This document shows, piece by piece, positions 18,723 through 28,006 of a stretch of DNA of 64,000 nucleotides; positions within the stretch are counted from its first letter, which is position 1; every line of letters starts with the position of its first letter. Source of the stretch: Synechocystis sp. PCC 7509 (GTDB lineage: Bacteria; Cyanobacteriota; Cyanobacteriia; Cyanobacteriales; Chroococcidiopsidaceae); the NCBI RefSeq assembly GCF_000332075.2, contig NZ_ALVU02000001.1, positions 2,492,324 through 2,556,323 on the forward strand, given 5' to 3'. The position numbers and the translations under genes are program-made. The notes below the pieces were generated by a model that saw only the letters and a list, made by a program, of their open reading frames with translations, made no database searches and had not been told where the DNA came from.

Positions 18723-19913
18723 GTGAACTCAATCAAAACTGACAAACATAGGGCAGATAAAAATTTATTTCAAGATCCAAACTTGTTAATTATTTTTGCC
18801 ATCTCTCTAATTGCCATTCTCGGAGTATCCAGCGTTACGCCAACGTTTCCCAGACTAAGAGAAGCCCTAAATGTACCTGTAGAAAGAATTGGCTTGCTAA
18901 TTACAGTCTTTACTTTTCCTACTCTAATACTAGGCCCAATTATTGGCGTTTTTGCCGATCGCATTGGCAGAAAAAAGATCCTTGTCCCTTCCCTTTTATT
19001 ATTTGGTATCGCCGGATTTGCCTGCGCCTTTGTCCGCGATTTTAACCTGCTACTTGGCTTGCGTTTCTTACAAGGAGTTGGCGCAGCATCTTTACTTTCT
19101 CTTAGCGTTACTTTAGTGGGCGACTTGTATACAGGCGATAAGCGCGTCACAGCTATGGGTTACAACGCTAGTGTCAGCAGCATTGGTACAGCCCTTTATC
19201 CCACCATTGGCGGCGCACTGGCAACTATGGGGTGGTATTTTCCCTTTATGTTGCCTATAGTTGCTATTCCCGTTGGGTTATTAGTTTTATTTGGACTCAA
19301 AAACCCCGAACCCCAAGGACAACGAAACCTTAAGGTATATTTGCAAAATGCTTTAAAAACTGTCAAAAATCGGCAGCTATTTGGCTTATTTATTGCTAGT
19401 GCGGCTAATTTTGTGCTTTTATACGGCGCTTACGTTACTTATTTGCCGAGTTTAATTGCTGACAAGTTTGGTGCAGAACCTTTTACAATTGGTTTGTTTT
19501 TGTCTAGTGTTTCTGTCGCGATCGCCTTTACTTCTTCTCAGCTTGGCAATTTAGCTAGACGTTTTTCGGAAACAACTCTAATTCGAGCTTCTTTTGTATT
19601 TTATGCTGTAGCTTTGGCGATCGTCCCTTTTGTATCATCTCTGTGGTTGCTGTTAATTCCCACTACAATTTTTGGGATTGGTTTAGGGATAGGTTTTCCT
19701 AGCATTCAAACGCTTTTAGCTACTTTAGCTCCTAAAGAATATCTAGCGACAGTTATATCTGTTAATGGTACGTTTTTCGGATTAGGGCAAACTTTAGGGC
19801 CGTTACTAATGGGTATAGCCTATGGTATCGGCGGAATTAATAGCGTATTCTATGCAGGGGTAGCTTTTGCTTTGGCTACATTAGTTGTGTTTAGATACTG
19901 TACTTGTTTGTAA
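18723..19913 (+). CDS. MFS transporter
   Basis: About twelve membrane segments over 396 residues. The loop 2-3 motif reads GVFADRIGRKKIL, the classic MFS signature of the DHA1 drug-efflux type. The GTG start is preceded by AGGA. The C-terminus is short and a VOC protein gene follows after 24 bases, so the pair could form a small resistance or detoxification operon. The substrate is unknown. Confidence 0.85.
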   Translation: MNSIKTDKHRADKNLFQDPNLLIIFAISLIAILGVSSVTPTFPRLREALNVPVERIGLLITVFTFPTLILGPIIGVFADRIGRKKILVPSLLLFGIAGFACAFVRDFNLLLGLRFLQGVGAASLLSLSVTLVGDLYTGDKRVTAMGYNASVSSIGTALYPTIGGALATMGWYFPFMLPIVAIPVGLLVLFGLKNPEPQGQRNLKVYLQNALKTVKNRQLFGLFIASAANFVLLYGAYVTYLPSLIADKFGAEPFTIGLFLSSVSVAIAFTSSQLGNLARRFSETTLIRASFVFYAVALAIVPFVSSLWLLLIPTTIFGIGLGIGFPSIQTLLATLAPKEYLATVISVNGTFFGLGQTLGPLLMGIAYGIGGINSVFYAGVAFALATLVVFRYCTCL

Positions 19914-19937
19914 CGCCGGAAATTATTGGAGCATTTT

Positions 19938-20333
19938 ATGGATATCAAAACTTCCTACACGCGGCTATTGGTAAATGACTTAAAAGCTTGCTTTGAATTT
20001 TACCGAGATGTGCTGGAATTTACCGTAGTTACGGAAGCCTTAGAAGATGGTTATGCAGAATTTAGCATCTCAGGGATGAAATTATCGCTATTTCGACGGC
20101 AAGAAATGGCTCAAATGATTGGCAGCGATCGCCCTCCCGTGACTGTAGAATGTCAAGATCAAGTCTCCCTCATCTTCACCATAACTAATGTAGACGAGGC
20201 GTATCACCACCTGAAAGCCAAGGGTGCTAACTTCGTTACCGAACCATTAAACAATCCCTATTACGCCCTCAAAACCGTCTACCTGCGAGATCCTGATGGC
20301 ACTTTAATCGGGCTATTTCAACCGATGATGTAA
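19938..20333 (+). CDS. VOC family (glyoxalase/bleomycin-resistance-like) protein
   Basis: A 131-residue vicinal-oxygen-chelate fold protein: VNDLKACFEFYRDVLEF at the N-terminus and YLRDPDGTLIGLFQP at the C-terminus. The ATG at 19938 is preferred over an upstream TTG because TTGGAG lies just before it. It follows the MFS transporter closely. VOC proteins include lyases, dioxygenases and antibiotic-binding proteins; the substrate cannot be assigned. Confidence 0.82.
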   Translation: MDIKTSYTRLLVNDLKACFEFYRDVLEFTVVTEALEDGYAEFSISGMKLSLFRRQEMAQMIGSDRPPVTVECQDQVSLIFTITNVDEAYHHLKAKGANFVTEPLNNPYYALKTVYLRDPDGTLIGLFQPMM

Positions 20334-20344
20334 ATGTTCGTGAG

Positions 20345-20370
20345 AAAGCTCTAGGAACTTTTAGAGCTTT
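20345..20370 (+). terminator. Rho-independent-like terminator after the VOC gene
   Basis: A 9-bp stem (AAAGCTCTA / TAGAGCTTT) with an 8-base loop starts 12 bases after the VOC stop codon and is followed by GTTCTT. It could serve the convergent ferredoxin-like gene too. Confidence 0.6.
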
Positions 20371-20431
20371 GTTCTTGCCAATAACTTGCAAAAATACCTG
20401 CTTATGCCAAGAGTAGTATTAACTAATTTTC

Positions 20432-21016
20432 TCAATTAACTTTAACTAGGTGATTTGCAATAATATCTGATTTGTCTTTAGCAAAATGCTTGTCAATTAG
20501 CGCTGGAATTTGCGATGCTTGAACTTTTGTATAACGCTTTTTGTCGGGCATCATCACAATATTAGGGCCGGCTTTGCAATCTTTTAGACATCCCGTGCCT
20601 TTAATACTTACTTGCTCCGCTAAACCGCGAATTTTTAAGGCTGTCTGCATTGCCTGACACGCTTCTTTACCACCTCGTTTCATGCAGCTAGACTTTTGAC
20701 AAACTAATATAGTTGCTTTATTCTTATCGGCTGGAGTGGTCGCACTGCTAGGCTCTTGACTAACAGTGCTAGGGATAATTTGTTCGGCTTTCAGCTTCAG
20801 CTTACAAGTTTTGCTGTCAAACTGTTTTTCCCCAGAAACTTGCACCCAATCACCAATTATTAAACGTAACTGAAAGTTATATTGCAAAGATTTTGCCAGC
20901 TTGATCTTAGACTCACCTTGAGAAGTCGCAACTATTAACTTTTTTGGTCTACTACCTTCAAATTCAAAACCAAGAAATCGCCCTTCAATGCTAAAACTTA
21001 CTGCTTTTTTACTCAT
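20432..21016 (-). CDS. (2Fe-2S) thioredoxin-like ferredoxin domain protein
   Basis: The C-terminal half (from about residue 100) is a thioredoxin-fold [2Fe-2S] ferredoxin: VCQKSSCMKRGG with early cysteines and GCLKDCKAGP with the CxxxC pair. The N-terminal half is a separate beta-rich domain (FSIEGRFLGFEFEG) that I cannot name. The ATG at 21016 follows GAGGAG by eight bases and replaces a longer frame from 21043. The fusion suggests an electron carrier with an extra binding domain. The preceding small gene at 21054-21302 is probably co-transcribed. Confidence 0.82.
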   Translation of the reverse strand: MSKKAVSFSIEGRFLGFEFEGSRPKKLIVATSQGESKIKLAKSLQYNFQLRLIIGDWVQVSGEKQFDSKTCKLKLKAEQIIPSTVSQEPSSATTPADKNKATILVCQKSSCMKRGGKEACQAMQTALKIRGLAEQVSIKGTGCLKDCKAGPNIVMMPDKKRYTKVQASQIPALIDKHFAKDKSDIIANHLVKVN

Positions 21017-21053
21017 TATCTGACTCCTCATTTTTAACAGCAAACAAAAATCC

Positions 21054-21302
21054 CTAAACCAAGTACCAGCAACGCTCTAAACACTCCACTAGGTTTTGCC
21101 TAGAAGTATTTAATTGCCGAGAAATGCTCCAAAGTTGAATTGCTGCCGAAATGCTAGTAATTTGCACCTGCAAAGGTTGGTCTATAGCACAGGAACAAGG
21201 AATCGCTAGTTGCTGTAAGCGCTGGTAAACGTACCACCTATCTGCCCAACTTACTTCAACCATTACGCTTGCGGCTTGACAGCTAAAAGACTTCACTAGC
21301 AA
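21054..21302 (-). CDS. Small conserved-looking protein, unknown function
   Basis: 82 residues starting at TTG, with GGAG seven bases ahead. The start MLVKSFSCQAASVMVEVSWADRW is followed by a helical C-terminal part with several Cys, Trp and Gln residues. No family is recognised. It lies 37 bases upstream of the ferredoxin-domain gene in the same direction and may work with it. An ATG at 21263 is an alternative start. Confidence 0.5.
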   Translation of the reverse strand: MLVKSFSCQAASVMVEVSWADRWYVYQRLQQLAIPCSCAIDQPLQVQITSISAAIQLWSISRQLNTSRQNLVECLERCWYLV

Positions 21303-21542
21303 TTATCTCCAAACAAGTAAGACCTTTTTGTAGCCAATGTACAAATTTAGTAGTTCGGCTACTTGTTTATTAGCATACATCTAATTGCAAATAATTCTCA
21401 TAAAGATTCTAAAAAGTTTTAGCTGTATTAGTGGAGACAGAGCGATCGCACTGCTTGGGCTTAAACTAATAAGTGTTAATCGCTAAATAAATTTTTGGGC
21501 AGTCGGAAAATACTTTTAAGCTGCCCAAAACAGAGGCTAACT

Positions 21543-22097
21543 ATGTCAGAATCTCAAACCCAACTACGGAATTTCGGTCAAGTCTACGATAATCCAGTAA
21601 TGCTGGATCTCAGCGTCACAAGCCCAGTTTGTGAAGGATTAAACGTAGCCTTAGCAAGTTTTCAAGCGCTGTACTTGCAATACCAAAAGCATCATTTTGT
21701 AGTAGAAGGTGCAGAATTTTATATGCTGCATCAGTTTTTTGGAGAAAGCTACGAACAAGTACAAACTCACGTCCACGACATCGGCGAACGCTTAGATGGT
21801 ATTGGTGGGGTACCTGTGGCAAGTTTTAGTAAATTAGCTCAACTATGTTGTTTCGAGCCAGAAGCCGACGGAGTTTTCAACTGTAGAGCAATGGTAGAAC
21901 ACAATTTAGTTGCCGAACAAGCAGTGATTGGTTTAATTCGTCGCCAAGCTAACCAAGCCGAGAGTTTAGGCGATCGCGCAACTCGTTATTTGTACGAAAC
22001 AATTCTCCTCAAAACCGAAGAAAGAGCCTATCATCTAGCCCACTTTTTAGCTCATGACAGCCTCACCTTGGGGTTTATGAGCAATGGCAAAAATTAG
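21543..22097 (+). CDS. Dps family ferritin-like protein, His-type ferroxidase centre
   Basis: A 184-residue Dps-type mini-ferritin that oxidises and stores iron and protects DNA from peroxide. The start at the ATG (21543) follows GAGG; the longer frame from 21495 adds foreign residues. Aligning by motif, the inter-subunit ferroxidase ligands are His51, His63 and Glu82, while the usual Asp is His78 (THVHDIGER instead of HLDxxxER). This His-type centre is known from cyanobacterial Dps proteins such as Nostoc punctiforme Dps4. The C-terminus is short, with no obvious DNA-binding Lys tail. Confidence 0.87.
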   Translation: MSESQTQLRNFGQVYDNPVMLDLSVTSPVCEGLNVALASFQALYLQYQKHHFVVEGAEFYMLHQFFGESYEQVQTHVHDIGERLDGIGGVPVASFSKLAQLCCFEPEADGVFNCRAMVEHNLVAEQAVIGLIRRQANQAESLGDRATRYLYETILLKTEERAYHLAHFLAHDSLTLGFMSNGKN

Positions 22098-22720
22098 CTA
22101 GAAGGGCGCATCGGTAGGGTGCGTCTTACATGAAACATAAATATAGTAGAGCGATCGCACTGGGGGATTTTACAAGAGTGCGATCGCGGAGTGTTCGCTC
22201 TGCGAAATCGCTCTTTTTTATTTGCGATGCAAAATATCCGGTAATAACTACTATTTCCTACTTTTGTAATTCATTTATTCAAAACTTTTTATATTAATAT
22301 TTATTCTCAAAAAACTATCTACCTATAATTTACTCTTTAACGCAAATTTCCTAGTAAAAAGTTATCAGAAAAGAATAACATTTATAAGTTTTTAATAAAG
22401 TGTCAGCCTATTCACTAGGTTAAAAGTTTCCGTGAAAATACCCTTGAAATAAGCATTAAGGGGGATTAGATTATTGTCATGTAAGTGTTTTAACTTGCAG
22501 GTAGGTTTTTTGATTAATAGCAAAACTTACAGTGTTCCAATATTTGTATTACTGCTGCTATCTGTTTGCACTACTATTTTGTATTGAGATATTACCAAAA
22601 TTTATGTGTTTGACTGCCTAGGATTTTAGCCGCGTAAGCTTGCGATTTTGGCACTAATGCTCCATCGATTTTTAGGGAATTTGCGAACAACTCGATATTT
22701 AATTTAATGGAGAAATATTT
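22098..22720. other. Intergenic region with HIP1 hairpin
   Basis: About 620 bases without a credible gene. Near its left end are a GCGCATCGGTAGGGTGCGT hairpin and a HIP1-based hairpin (separate entry). The rest is AT-rich and ends in the promoter and leader of the lipase-like gene (GGAG seven bases before its ATG). No RNA gene is recognised. Confidence 0.45.
22151..22187 (+). terminator. HIP1-containing hairpin after the Dps gene
   Basis: An 11-bp perfect stem GCGATCGCACT / AGTGCGATCGC with a 15-base loop, about 50 bases after the Dps stop. Just downstream, ATCGCTCT followed by six T residues can pair instead with AGAGCGAT at 22148-22155. Two alternative hairpins are therefore possible, one with a U-tract. 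Confidence 0.5.
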
Positions 22721-24283
22721 ATGTCAATTAAATACTGGCTACCTCTAATGGCGGTATTATTATTAATACCAAAGCCAGTTTTTGCTGCTCATTCTGGTTC
22801 AGCACCGACAGATCCACAAGCAGCAGATGATGAGAACTTTGTCCTAGATACAGATCCCGGATTAGACACTGGCTGTACTTTCCGTGATGGAGATCCTTTG
22901 ATATTTAAAGTCAAAATTGACCGATATGTGGGGGAAACTAACGGTGACGGCACTCTCAAAGAACCACAAAAGCTGATTACGAATAAAGTAGTATCTACCG
23001 CCGCCCATTTGAAAATGCCAGCCTATGATATTGACTTGAGTGATGGAGAAATAGACGAAGTTTATTTCAACGGTCGCAAGTTGGACACTCCCTTGCAGGG
23101 TTCAGATGGCACTTGGCAGGAAAACGAATTTACAATACCGATTGAGTGGGTCAAATTTCCCACAGCTAGGGGTATAAATGGTGAGAAGCCCATTGCTGCT
23201 GAAAATGAAATTCGGGTGGATATTGATACTAGAAATGCAGGTTGGTGTACTTCTATTGATTGGGCAGAACTTCATTTTAAGGCGATTTCTCCCCTGATTT
23301 TAATTCATGGTATTGGGGCAAACCCACAAGCTGCCTGGGAAGAACTACCTGGTGTTACTAACTACTTAACAAGTTTGGGAGTCCCCTTTGAACATAGAAT
23401 TCCTATTGGTCCAAACGATAGGATACTTCCTTTGAGGAATCGACAGGGTCAAGTTACTGAACCTGGTAACGCCGATGCTTTAGAGCGAGAAATTCGCCGC
23501 ACTGCTGCAAGCTTTGGTGTCCAAAAAGTACATATAGTAGGACACAGTAAAGGTGGACTAGACAGTCGCGGCTACCTTGCTCAAAACTATAACCCTAAAG
23601 AAGTTAGAGTATTGTCTCTTCATACTATAAGTACACCACATCAAGGTTCTGTCCTATCTGATATCTCCTTTGAGGCACGTACTAGGTTACTTAGACCAAT
23701 GCCGCAACAAGGAGATGATGAAATGTTCGCGTATCTTACTAATGACTATTATTATGGGGAGTTAATCGGAGGAGCTTTGGGAAGAGGACCTCAGCTTCCT
23801 GGGCTTGGAGAACTACGGACTGGAGCCATGCGAGATTTTAATAGAGAAAATGCCATTCCCAAAGACGTAAAGTTTTATACCTATGGGGCTGATGCAGATT
23901 TAGATCGCGATGGGAATATTACTGTAGTTGAGGCAGAACCCTTGCTTCCTAATCTACCTCTTGTCGGCTTTGACGCAGGTGAACAAGGTACTGTGCTATA
24001 CCACCTTTTACGTGATGTTACCACTGTTACTCTTAATGAAGAAAGAATACCCTTCCTCCCTAGGCTCGTTTTTAGGCGAGAGTTGGTTCGGGTTCCTACA
24101 ACTTCAATTCAACTCAACGATTTAGCGGTTACAGACAGTAGTTCTCAGCATCCAAGCCAGTTGCAGCATTTTGGACCCTCTTCAGAAAATAGGTGGTTAT
24201 GGAGAAATCATAGAAACGTTAAGCATCCAGGAGTGATAGATAACATACTGAACAAAATACGCAGAGATTTTCCATCAAATTAG
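22721..24283 (+). CDS. Secreted alpha/beta-hydrolase (lipase/esterase-like) with EF-hand loop
   Basis: A cleavable signal peptide covers residues 1-22 (ending VFA-A). An N-terminal beta domain (about 30-190) precedes an alpha/beta-hydrolase: oxyanion segment ILIHGIGANP at about 196, nucleophile elbow GHSKGG with Ser at about 276, and STPHQGS after it, as in triacylglycerol lipases. Residues 393-404 fit an EF-hand calcium loop exactly (DLDRDGNITVVE). The presumed function is extracellular or periplasmic ester hydrolysis. It is the first gene of a likely three-gene operon with 24303 and the interrupted gene at 25107. Confidence 0.8.
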   Translation: MSIKYWLPLMAVLLLIPKPVFAAHSGSAPTDPQAADDENFVLDTDPGLDTGCTFRDGDPLIFKVKIDRYVGETNGDGTLKEPQKLITNKVVSTAAHLKMPAYDIDLSDGEIDEVYFNGRKLDTPLQGSDGTWQENEFTIPIEWVKFPTARGINGEKPIAAENEIRVDIDTRNAGWCTSIDWAELHFKAISPLILIHGIGANPQAAWEELPGVTNYLTSLGVPFEHRIPIGPNDRILPLRNRQGQVTEPGNADALEREIRRTAASFGVQKVHIVGHSKGGLDSRGYLAQNYNPKEVRVLSLHTISTPHQGSVLSDISFEARTRLLRPMPQQGDDEMFAYLTNDYYYGELIGGALGRGPQLPGLGELRTGAMRDFNRENAIPKDVKFYTYGADADLDRDGNITVVEAEPLLPNLPLVGFDAGEQGTVLYHLLRDVTTVTLNEERIPFLPRLVFRRELVRVPTTSIQLNDLAVTDSSSQHPSQLQHFGPSSENRWLWRNHRNVKHPGVIDNILNKIRRDFPSN

Positions 24284-24302
24284 CACTCTTTAATTGGGCA
24301 TA

Positions 24303-25097
24303 ATGTTCAAACTTATATCTGATTTTTTTGGTTATCTTTTTCTCCTGTTCTTGCGGCTAAAACCATTGTTTCTCATGATAGCAGCTTTGCTAATTTGGAA
24401 AGGATCTGGCGCTATCCGAATTTTGGGGTGGCTGTTACTTCTAATGGTTGCATACTACCAAATTAGCTGGGTTAGCCCCTGGTTTGTTATGGGCAGAGCC
24501 GAGATTATACAAGAATTTAAACTGCATGATGTTCCCTTCGGGTCAAGTCCTTCCGTGCGCTGGATAGAGAGTTCCAATCAATTGTTATTAGTGCCAGACG
24601 AAATGGTGACTTTTCATCCTGAACCACCAGAATACAACCATGTTTTGGTAGTTGACCCAGAAGCACGAACATCTCATTGGCGACCAAAGGCTGAAGTAAA
24701 TATTGATGCAGCCAGATTAATTGAGTATTTGCCTATTATTCCAAATAAGCTTGAAAAGAAATCTGACTATAGCTCTGTAGGATTTAGCTTGCCAGTTCTG
24801 TACTACAAAATACCTTGGGTCTTTAGTGAAACTTCTGGATGGCGATGGGAGAAAACTTACTTTGGGTTGGTACGCGATGTTGTATGGCTATCTGAGACTG
24901 GTTCAGACGTAGTGAGAATGACCCAAATAGTTTTCAATGCACCGCGAAATTTAGCTGGAGCTAGTAGTAGATGGGTAATGGATGGCAAGTTTTTAATATT
25001 TGAACCGCCAGCGTACATAGATCGCCGCGTCATCGTACTCGGTCCCTTTGGGACTTCACAAACCACTCAATCTCAACTAATAGATAAAAATAAATAG
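24303..25097 (+). CDS. Membrane protein of unknown function
   Basis: 264 residues from the ATG at 24303 (an upstream TTG at 24294 is less likely). Hydrophobic segments near residues 8-35 and 40-60 anchor the N-terminus, and the remaining 200 residues look soluble and beta-rich. No family is recognised. It is 19 bases after the lipase-like gene and nine bases before the start codon of the interrupted secreted protein, so it was probably the middle gene of one transcript. A role in secretion or assembly of its neighbours is only a guess from context. Confidence 0.65.
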   Translation: MFKLISDFFGYLFLLFLRLKPLFLMIAALLIWKGSGAIRILGWLLLLMVAYYQISWVSPWFVMGRAEIIQEFKLHDVPFGSSPSVRWIESSNQLLLVPDEMVTFHPEPPEYNHVLVVDPEARTSHWRPKAEVNIDAARLIEYLPIIPNKLEKKSDYSSVGFSLPVLYYKIPWVFSETSGWRWEKTYFGLVRDVVWLSETGSDVVRMTQIVFNAPRNLAGASSRWVMDGKFLIFEPPAYIDRRVIVLGPFGTSQTTQSQLIDKNK

Positions 25098-25106
25098 GAA
25101 GAATTT

Positions 25107-25120
25107 ATGCAAAACTACAA
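25107..25120 (+). pseudogene. Detached 5' end of the secreted-protein gene
   Basis: AGGAAG precedes an ATG at 25107 and codons M-Q-N-Y run up to the IS5 end at 25121. Joining base 25120 to 26016 (losing the IS and one CAA) yields MQNYKRLGLLLVLF and so on, a normal signal peptide in frame with the large ORF downstream. Confidence 0.8.
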
Positions 25121-26013
25121 GAACCTATCCCAGTAATAAAATTCTGTTAATCCAAATGTGAATTGTTGCAAGGGAAATAAAAGCATTAAAGCAGGCAGAA
25201 ATTCTTTCCCATCGAACAACAAGTCTACGGTATTTCCGTTGAAACCATGCAAAGCAGCGCTCTTGTTGAAAACGAGGGACTGACATTTTTATGGGTCTAC
25301 CTCGATTTCTTTTAGTTTTCCAGGCTCGCTTCGGCAACTGCGGTCTAATACCACGTTTGCGTAAAGCCGCACGCAAATCTTTGGAGTCATAGCCTTTGTC
25401 CCCAGCCAGCACTTTGACCCGTTTACGGGGTCTGCCAGGAGAATTAGTTTTGACAGTAACGCTATTCAATAGCGGCATCACTTGTTCTCTTTCACTACCA
25501 TTAGCTGCGGTCGTGCAATTAGCCAGAGGCATACCATTACCGTCGGTCAAAGTATGAATTAAAATTCCTTTGCCCTTATAGCCATAAGCAACGTCCTCAC
25601 CTCCTCCTTTCCCAGGGGGAAAAAGAGCCATCGACCGCACCATGACTCCAGTTAATTAATCCTTTTTCCGAGGCGATGCCTAATATCCTTGCTTGTAGTC
25701 GCTCTAGCGTTCCATCTGCTTGCCAGCTTTTTAGCCATCGGTGGGCTGAACTTTTTGATGCCCAAACTTCTCCCTTCGGTACATCGCACCAACGGCAGCC
25801 CGTAATCAATTGCCTTCATTAAGGTGTTGATTACATGACGGAAAGGCGCATGGGGCATTCCCCGTCCCCGTTTTTCTCCTTTCTCGCCGATCACATCCTC
25901 AAACAACTTCCATTCTAGATCGCTTAATCCCTCAAATCTTCCCGCCATATTCTGTAGGACTTAATCACTCTGACAATTAGATTATCACCTTTTGACCTTA
26001 GTGGGATAGATTC
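25121..26013 (-). mobile_element. IS5-family insertion sequence with broken transposase
   Basis: About 893 bp. The terminal inverted repeats are GAACCTATCCCAGTAA at the left and, read on the minus strand, GAATCTATCCCACTAA at the right (two mismatches in 16). The flanks share CAA (25118-25120 and 26013-26015) or AA, so the exact end and the duplication length are ambiguous by one base. It splits the signal peptide of a secreted protein gene. The transposase reading frame is disrupted twice. Confidence 0.82.
25125..25948 (-). pseudogene. IS5-family transposase, two frameshifts
   Basis: Three consecutive minus-strand frames make up one IS5 transposase. The first starts at 25948 (MAGRFEGLSDLEWKLFEDVI). 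The second covers GCRWCDVPKGEVWASKSSAH through GAVDGSFSP with the first catalytic Asp. The third, from about 25640, covers GKGGGEDVAYGYKGKG, LAGDKGYDS with the second Asp, and the ERCFAWF/RLVVRWER region. The changes lie near 25815 and at a C5TGGG stretch near 25637, each a one-base shift. Unless both are programmed or are sequencing errors, the element cannot move itself. Confidence 0.82.
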
Positions 26014-26015
26014 AA

Positions 26016-27897
26016 ACGTTTAGGATTACTGCTAGTTTTATTTGTAGCAGCAGTAGCGCCAGTGGTAGCTCAATCTACTAGCCCATCTCCAAACTCACAA
26101 CCAGAGCCACTCAAATTTGATTTGCTTGCTCAAGTAAATCGCACTCACCTACTGACTCCTACACTTCCAACAGTTACGGATACTATCAATATCGATGATG
26201 CTGATGAAGTAAACATTGGTTTTGGCAGCCCTTCCAAGACTCTGAAAATAGAGCTAATCTCTCCTAGTGGTCAGCGTTTTTCTAGCGGCAATATTAATAC
26301 TGGTGGGGTTAAAAGCCGCATCTTTCCAGATCCGAATGATCCAAGCACTACAGGTTTAAATTATATATTTGTGCTAACTCGACCTCAAGCCGGAAAGTGG
26401 ACTTACATCATTGCTGATACAGTCCCTCTAACCAAAAATCGCGGCGTACTAATGGATATGTTTTCCAGTAGTCTTGTCCGCGCTGGGATGTTGAGTACCT
26501 ATTTCAACAATCGAGCAAACAGTGATGTTTATCTATCTTTAACCGTTGCAGACGATCAAAACATTCTCAAAAATCCATCCATTAAAGCTACAGTAGCGAA
26601 AGTTGATGACTCTAACTTTTCAGAAGCTACGGTAAACTTTCTTGATGATGGTGCTAATGGTGATGCAACGGCTGGTGATGGTTTATTTACTGCCTCATTC
26701 AAATCCCAAGTTTCGGGGGAGTTTCAAGCTTTTGCAGATATAACGGGAACAACATCAAGGGGTACTGCTTTTCAACGCAACGCTTACACTGCTTTTAAAG
26801 TTAACCCAGACCTAGCGCATTTTTTAGGTTCTTTTACTAATCGCGGTATCGATACAGATGGAGACGGATTATTTAATCAAATAGGTATTTCTCCAACTGT
26901 TCAAGTGCTAGAAGCTGGAAAGTATGATGTCCAAATGACGCTTACGGCTAGTAATGGCGAATCAATCACCGCCCACAAATTATTCGATTTACCTACAGGT
27001 AATGTTACTCCAGAGGTGACATTCAACTCAGAAGATGTTAAAAATTTCCTCAAAGTCAATGGTGCTTATGTAGTTAGTAAGGCATTTATATTTAGTTACA
27101 ACGATCTGGCTATATCTGTCGATCGCGCCTACAACCTAGGTAACACCGAACCCTACCAAATAGCACAGTTACAGCGCGAAGCAATCGAAGCCTCTGGTAC
27201 TGGTAGCGCCGTTGGTATAGATACAAATAGCAATGGTAAGTTTGATTATCTTGATGTCACTATTTCTACAAATCTCCTCAAGGATGGTGACTACAACTGG
27301 AGCGCTCGTCTAGTAGATCAAAACGACAATCAAATTGCTCTAGCCTCTGGCAGTGATTTTTTAAGTGCGGGTAATGCTAGTGTCAAACTACGATTTAACG
27401 GTGCAGCTATTGGCAATAGTAAAGCCAACAGTCCCTACTATGTCAAAAACTTAATTGTCTATGGTGGGGGTCAATCCTTAAGAGCAAGCGACGCATTAAC
27501 AATTCAAAACTTCACCGCTTCGCAATTTGAAGGGTTTGTTTCTCCTGATAATGAACCACCAAAGCTAAGTGTAAGCGTCACTCCAAATACACTTTATCCG
27601 CCCAATCATCAAATGGTCGAAATTAAAGTCAATACTACTGTCAGCGATAATATCGATCCCAACCCCACCGTCAGTTTGCTATCGATTACTAGCAATGAAG
27701 GACAAAACGTTAGAGGGGATGGTAATACATCAACAGATATCCAAACTAAGCCTAACGGACAGGTATTTTTACGCGCCGAACGTTCGGGGACAGGTACAGG
27801 GCGAATTTATACGTTAACTTATCAAGCTACCGATGCGGCAGGCAATATTAGCCAAGCTACGGCGGAAGTTAAAGTGCCACACAATAAAGGTAAATAG
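26016..27897 (+). pseudogene. Secreted multidomain (choice-of-anchor X type) protein, signal peptide split by IS5
   Basis: An open frame of over 620 residues. It begins with the rest of a signal peptide (KRLGLLLVLFVAAVAPVVAQ); its start codon is now at 25107, beyond the IS. The next in-frame start, GTG at 26062, would lack the export signal. The mature part has an N-terminal beta-sandwich of the choice-of-anchor X type (LTRPQAGKWTYIIAD, FLDDGANGDATAGDGLFTA), two EF-hand/dockerin-like calcium loops (DTDGDGLFNQ and DTNSNGKFDYLD), and a C-terminal Ig/HYR-like domain (ATDAAGNISQATAEVKV). It probably acted at the cell surface with the lipase-like neighbour. Confidence 0.78.
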
Positions 27898-28006
27898 AGG
27901 TTCTAACTATACTTTTTTAGCAAAATGATAAATAAATAGCAACGAGAAATACAATAGACGCGTAAAATAGTCAAGATTTGCCTATTCGTACTACGAATTA
28001 ACTACT

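Noticed and set aside
22098-22720. Possible CRISPR or repeat array
   Set aside because: Only HIP1 octamers and two local hairpins are present; there is no regularly spaced repeat.
26062-27897. Annotating the secreted protein from the GTG at 26062 as an intact gene
   Set aside because: The upstream in-frame sequence is the remainder of a signal peptide whose ATG lies across the IS5 element.
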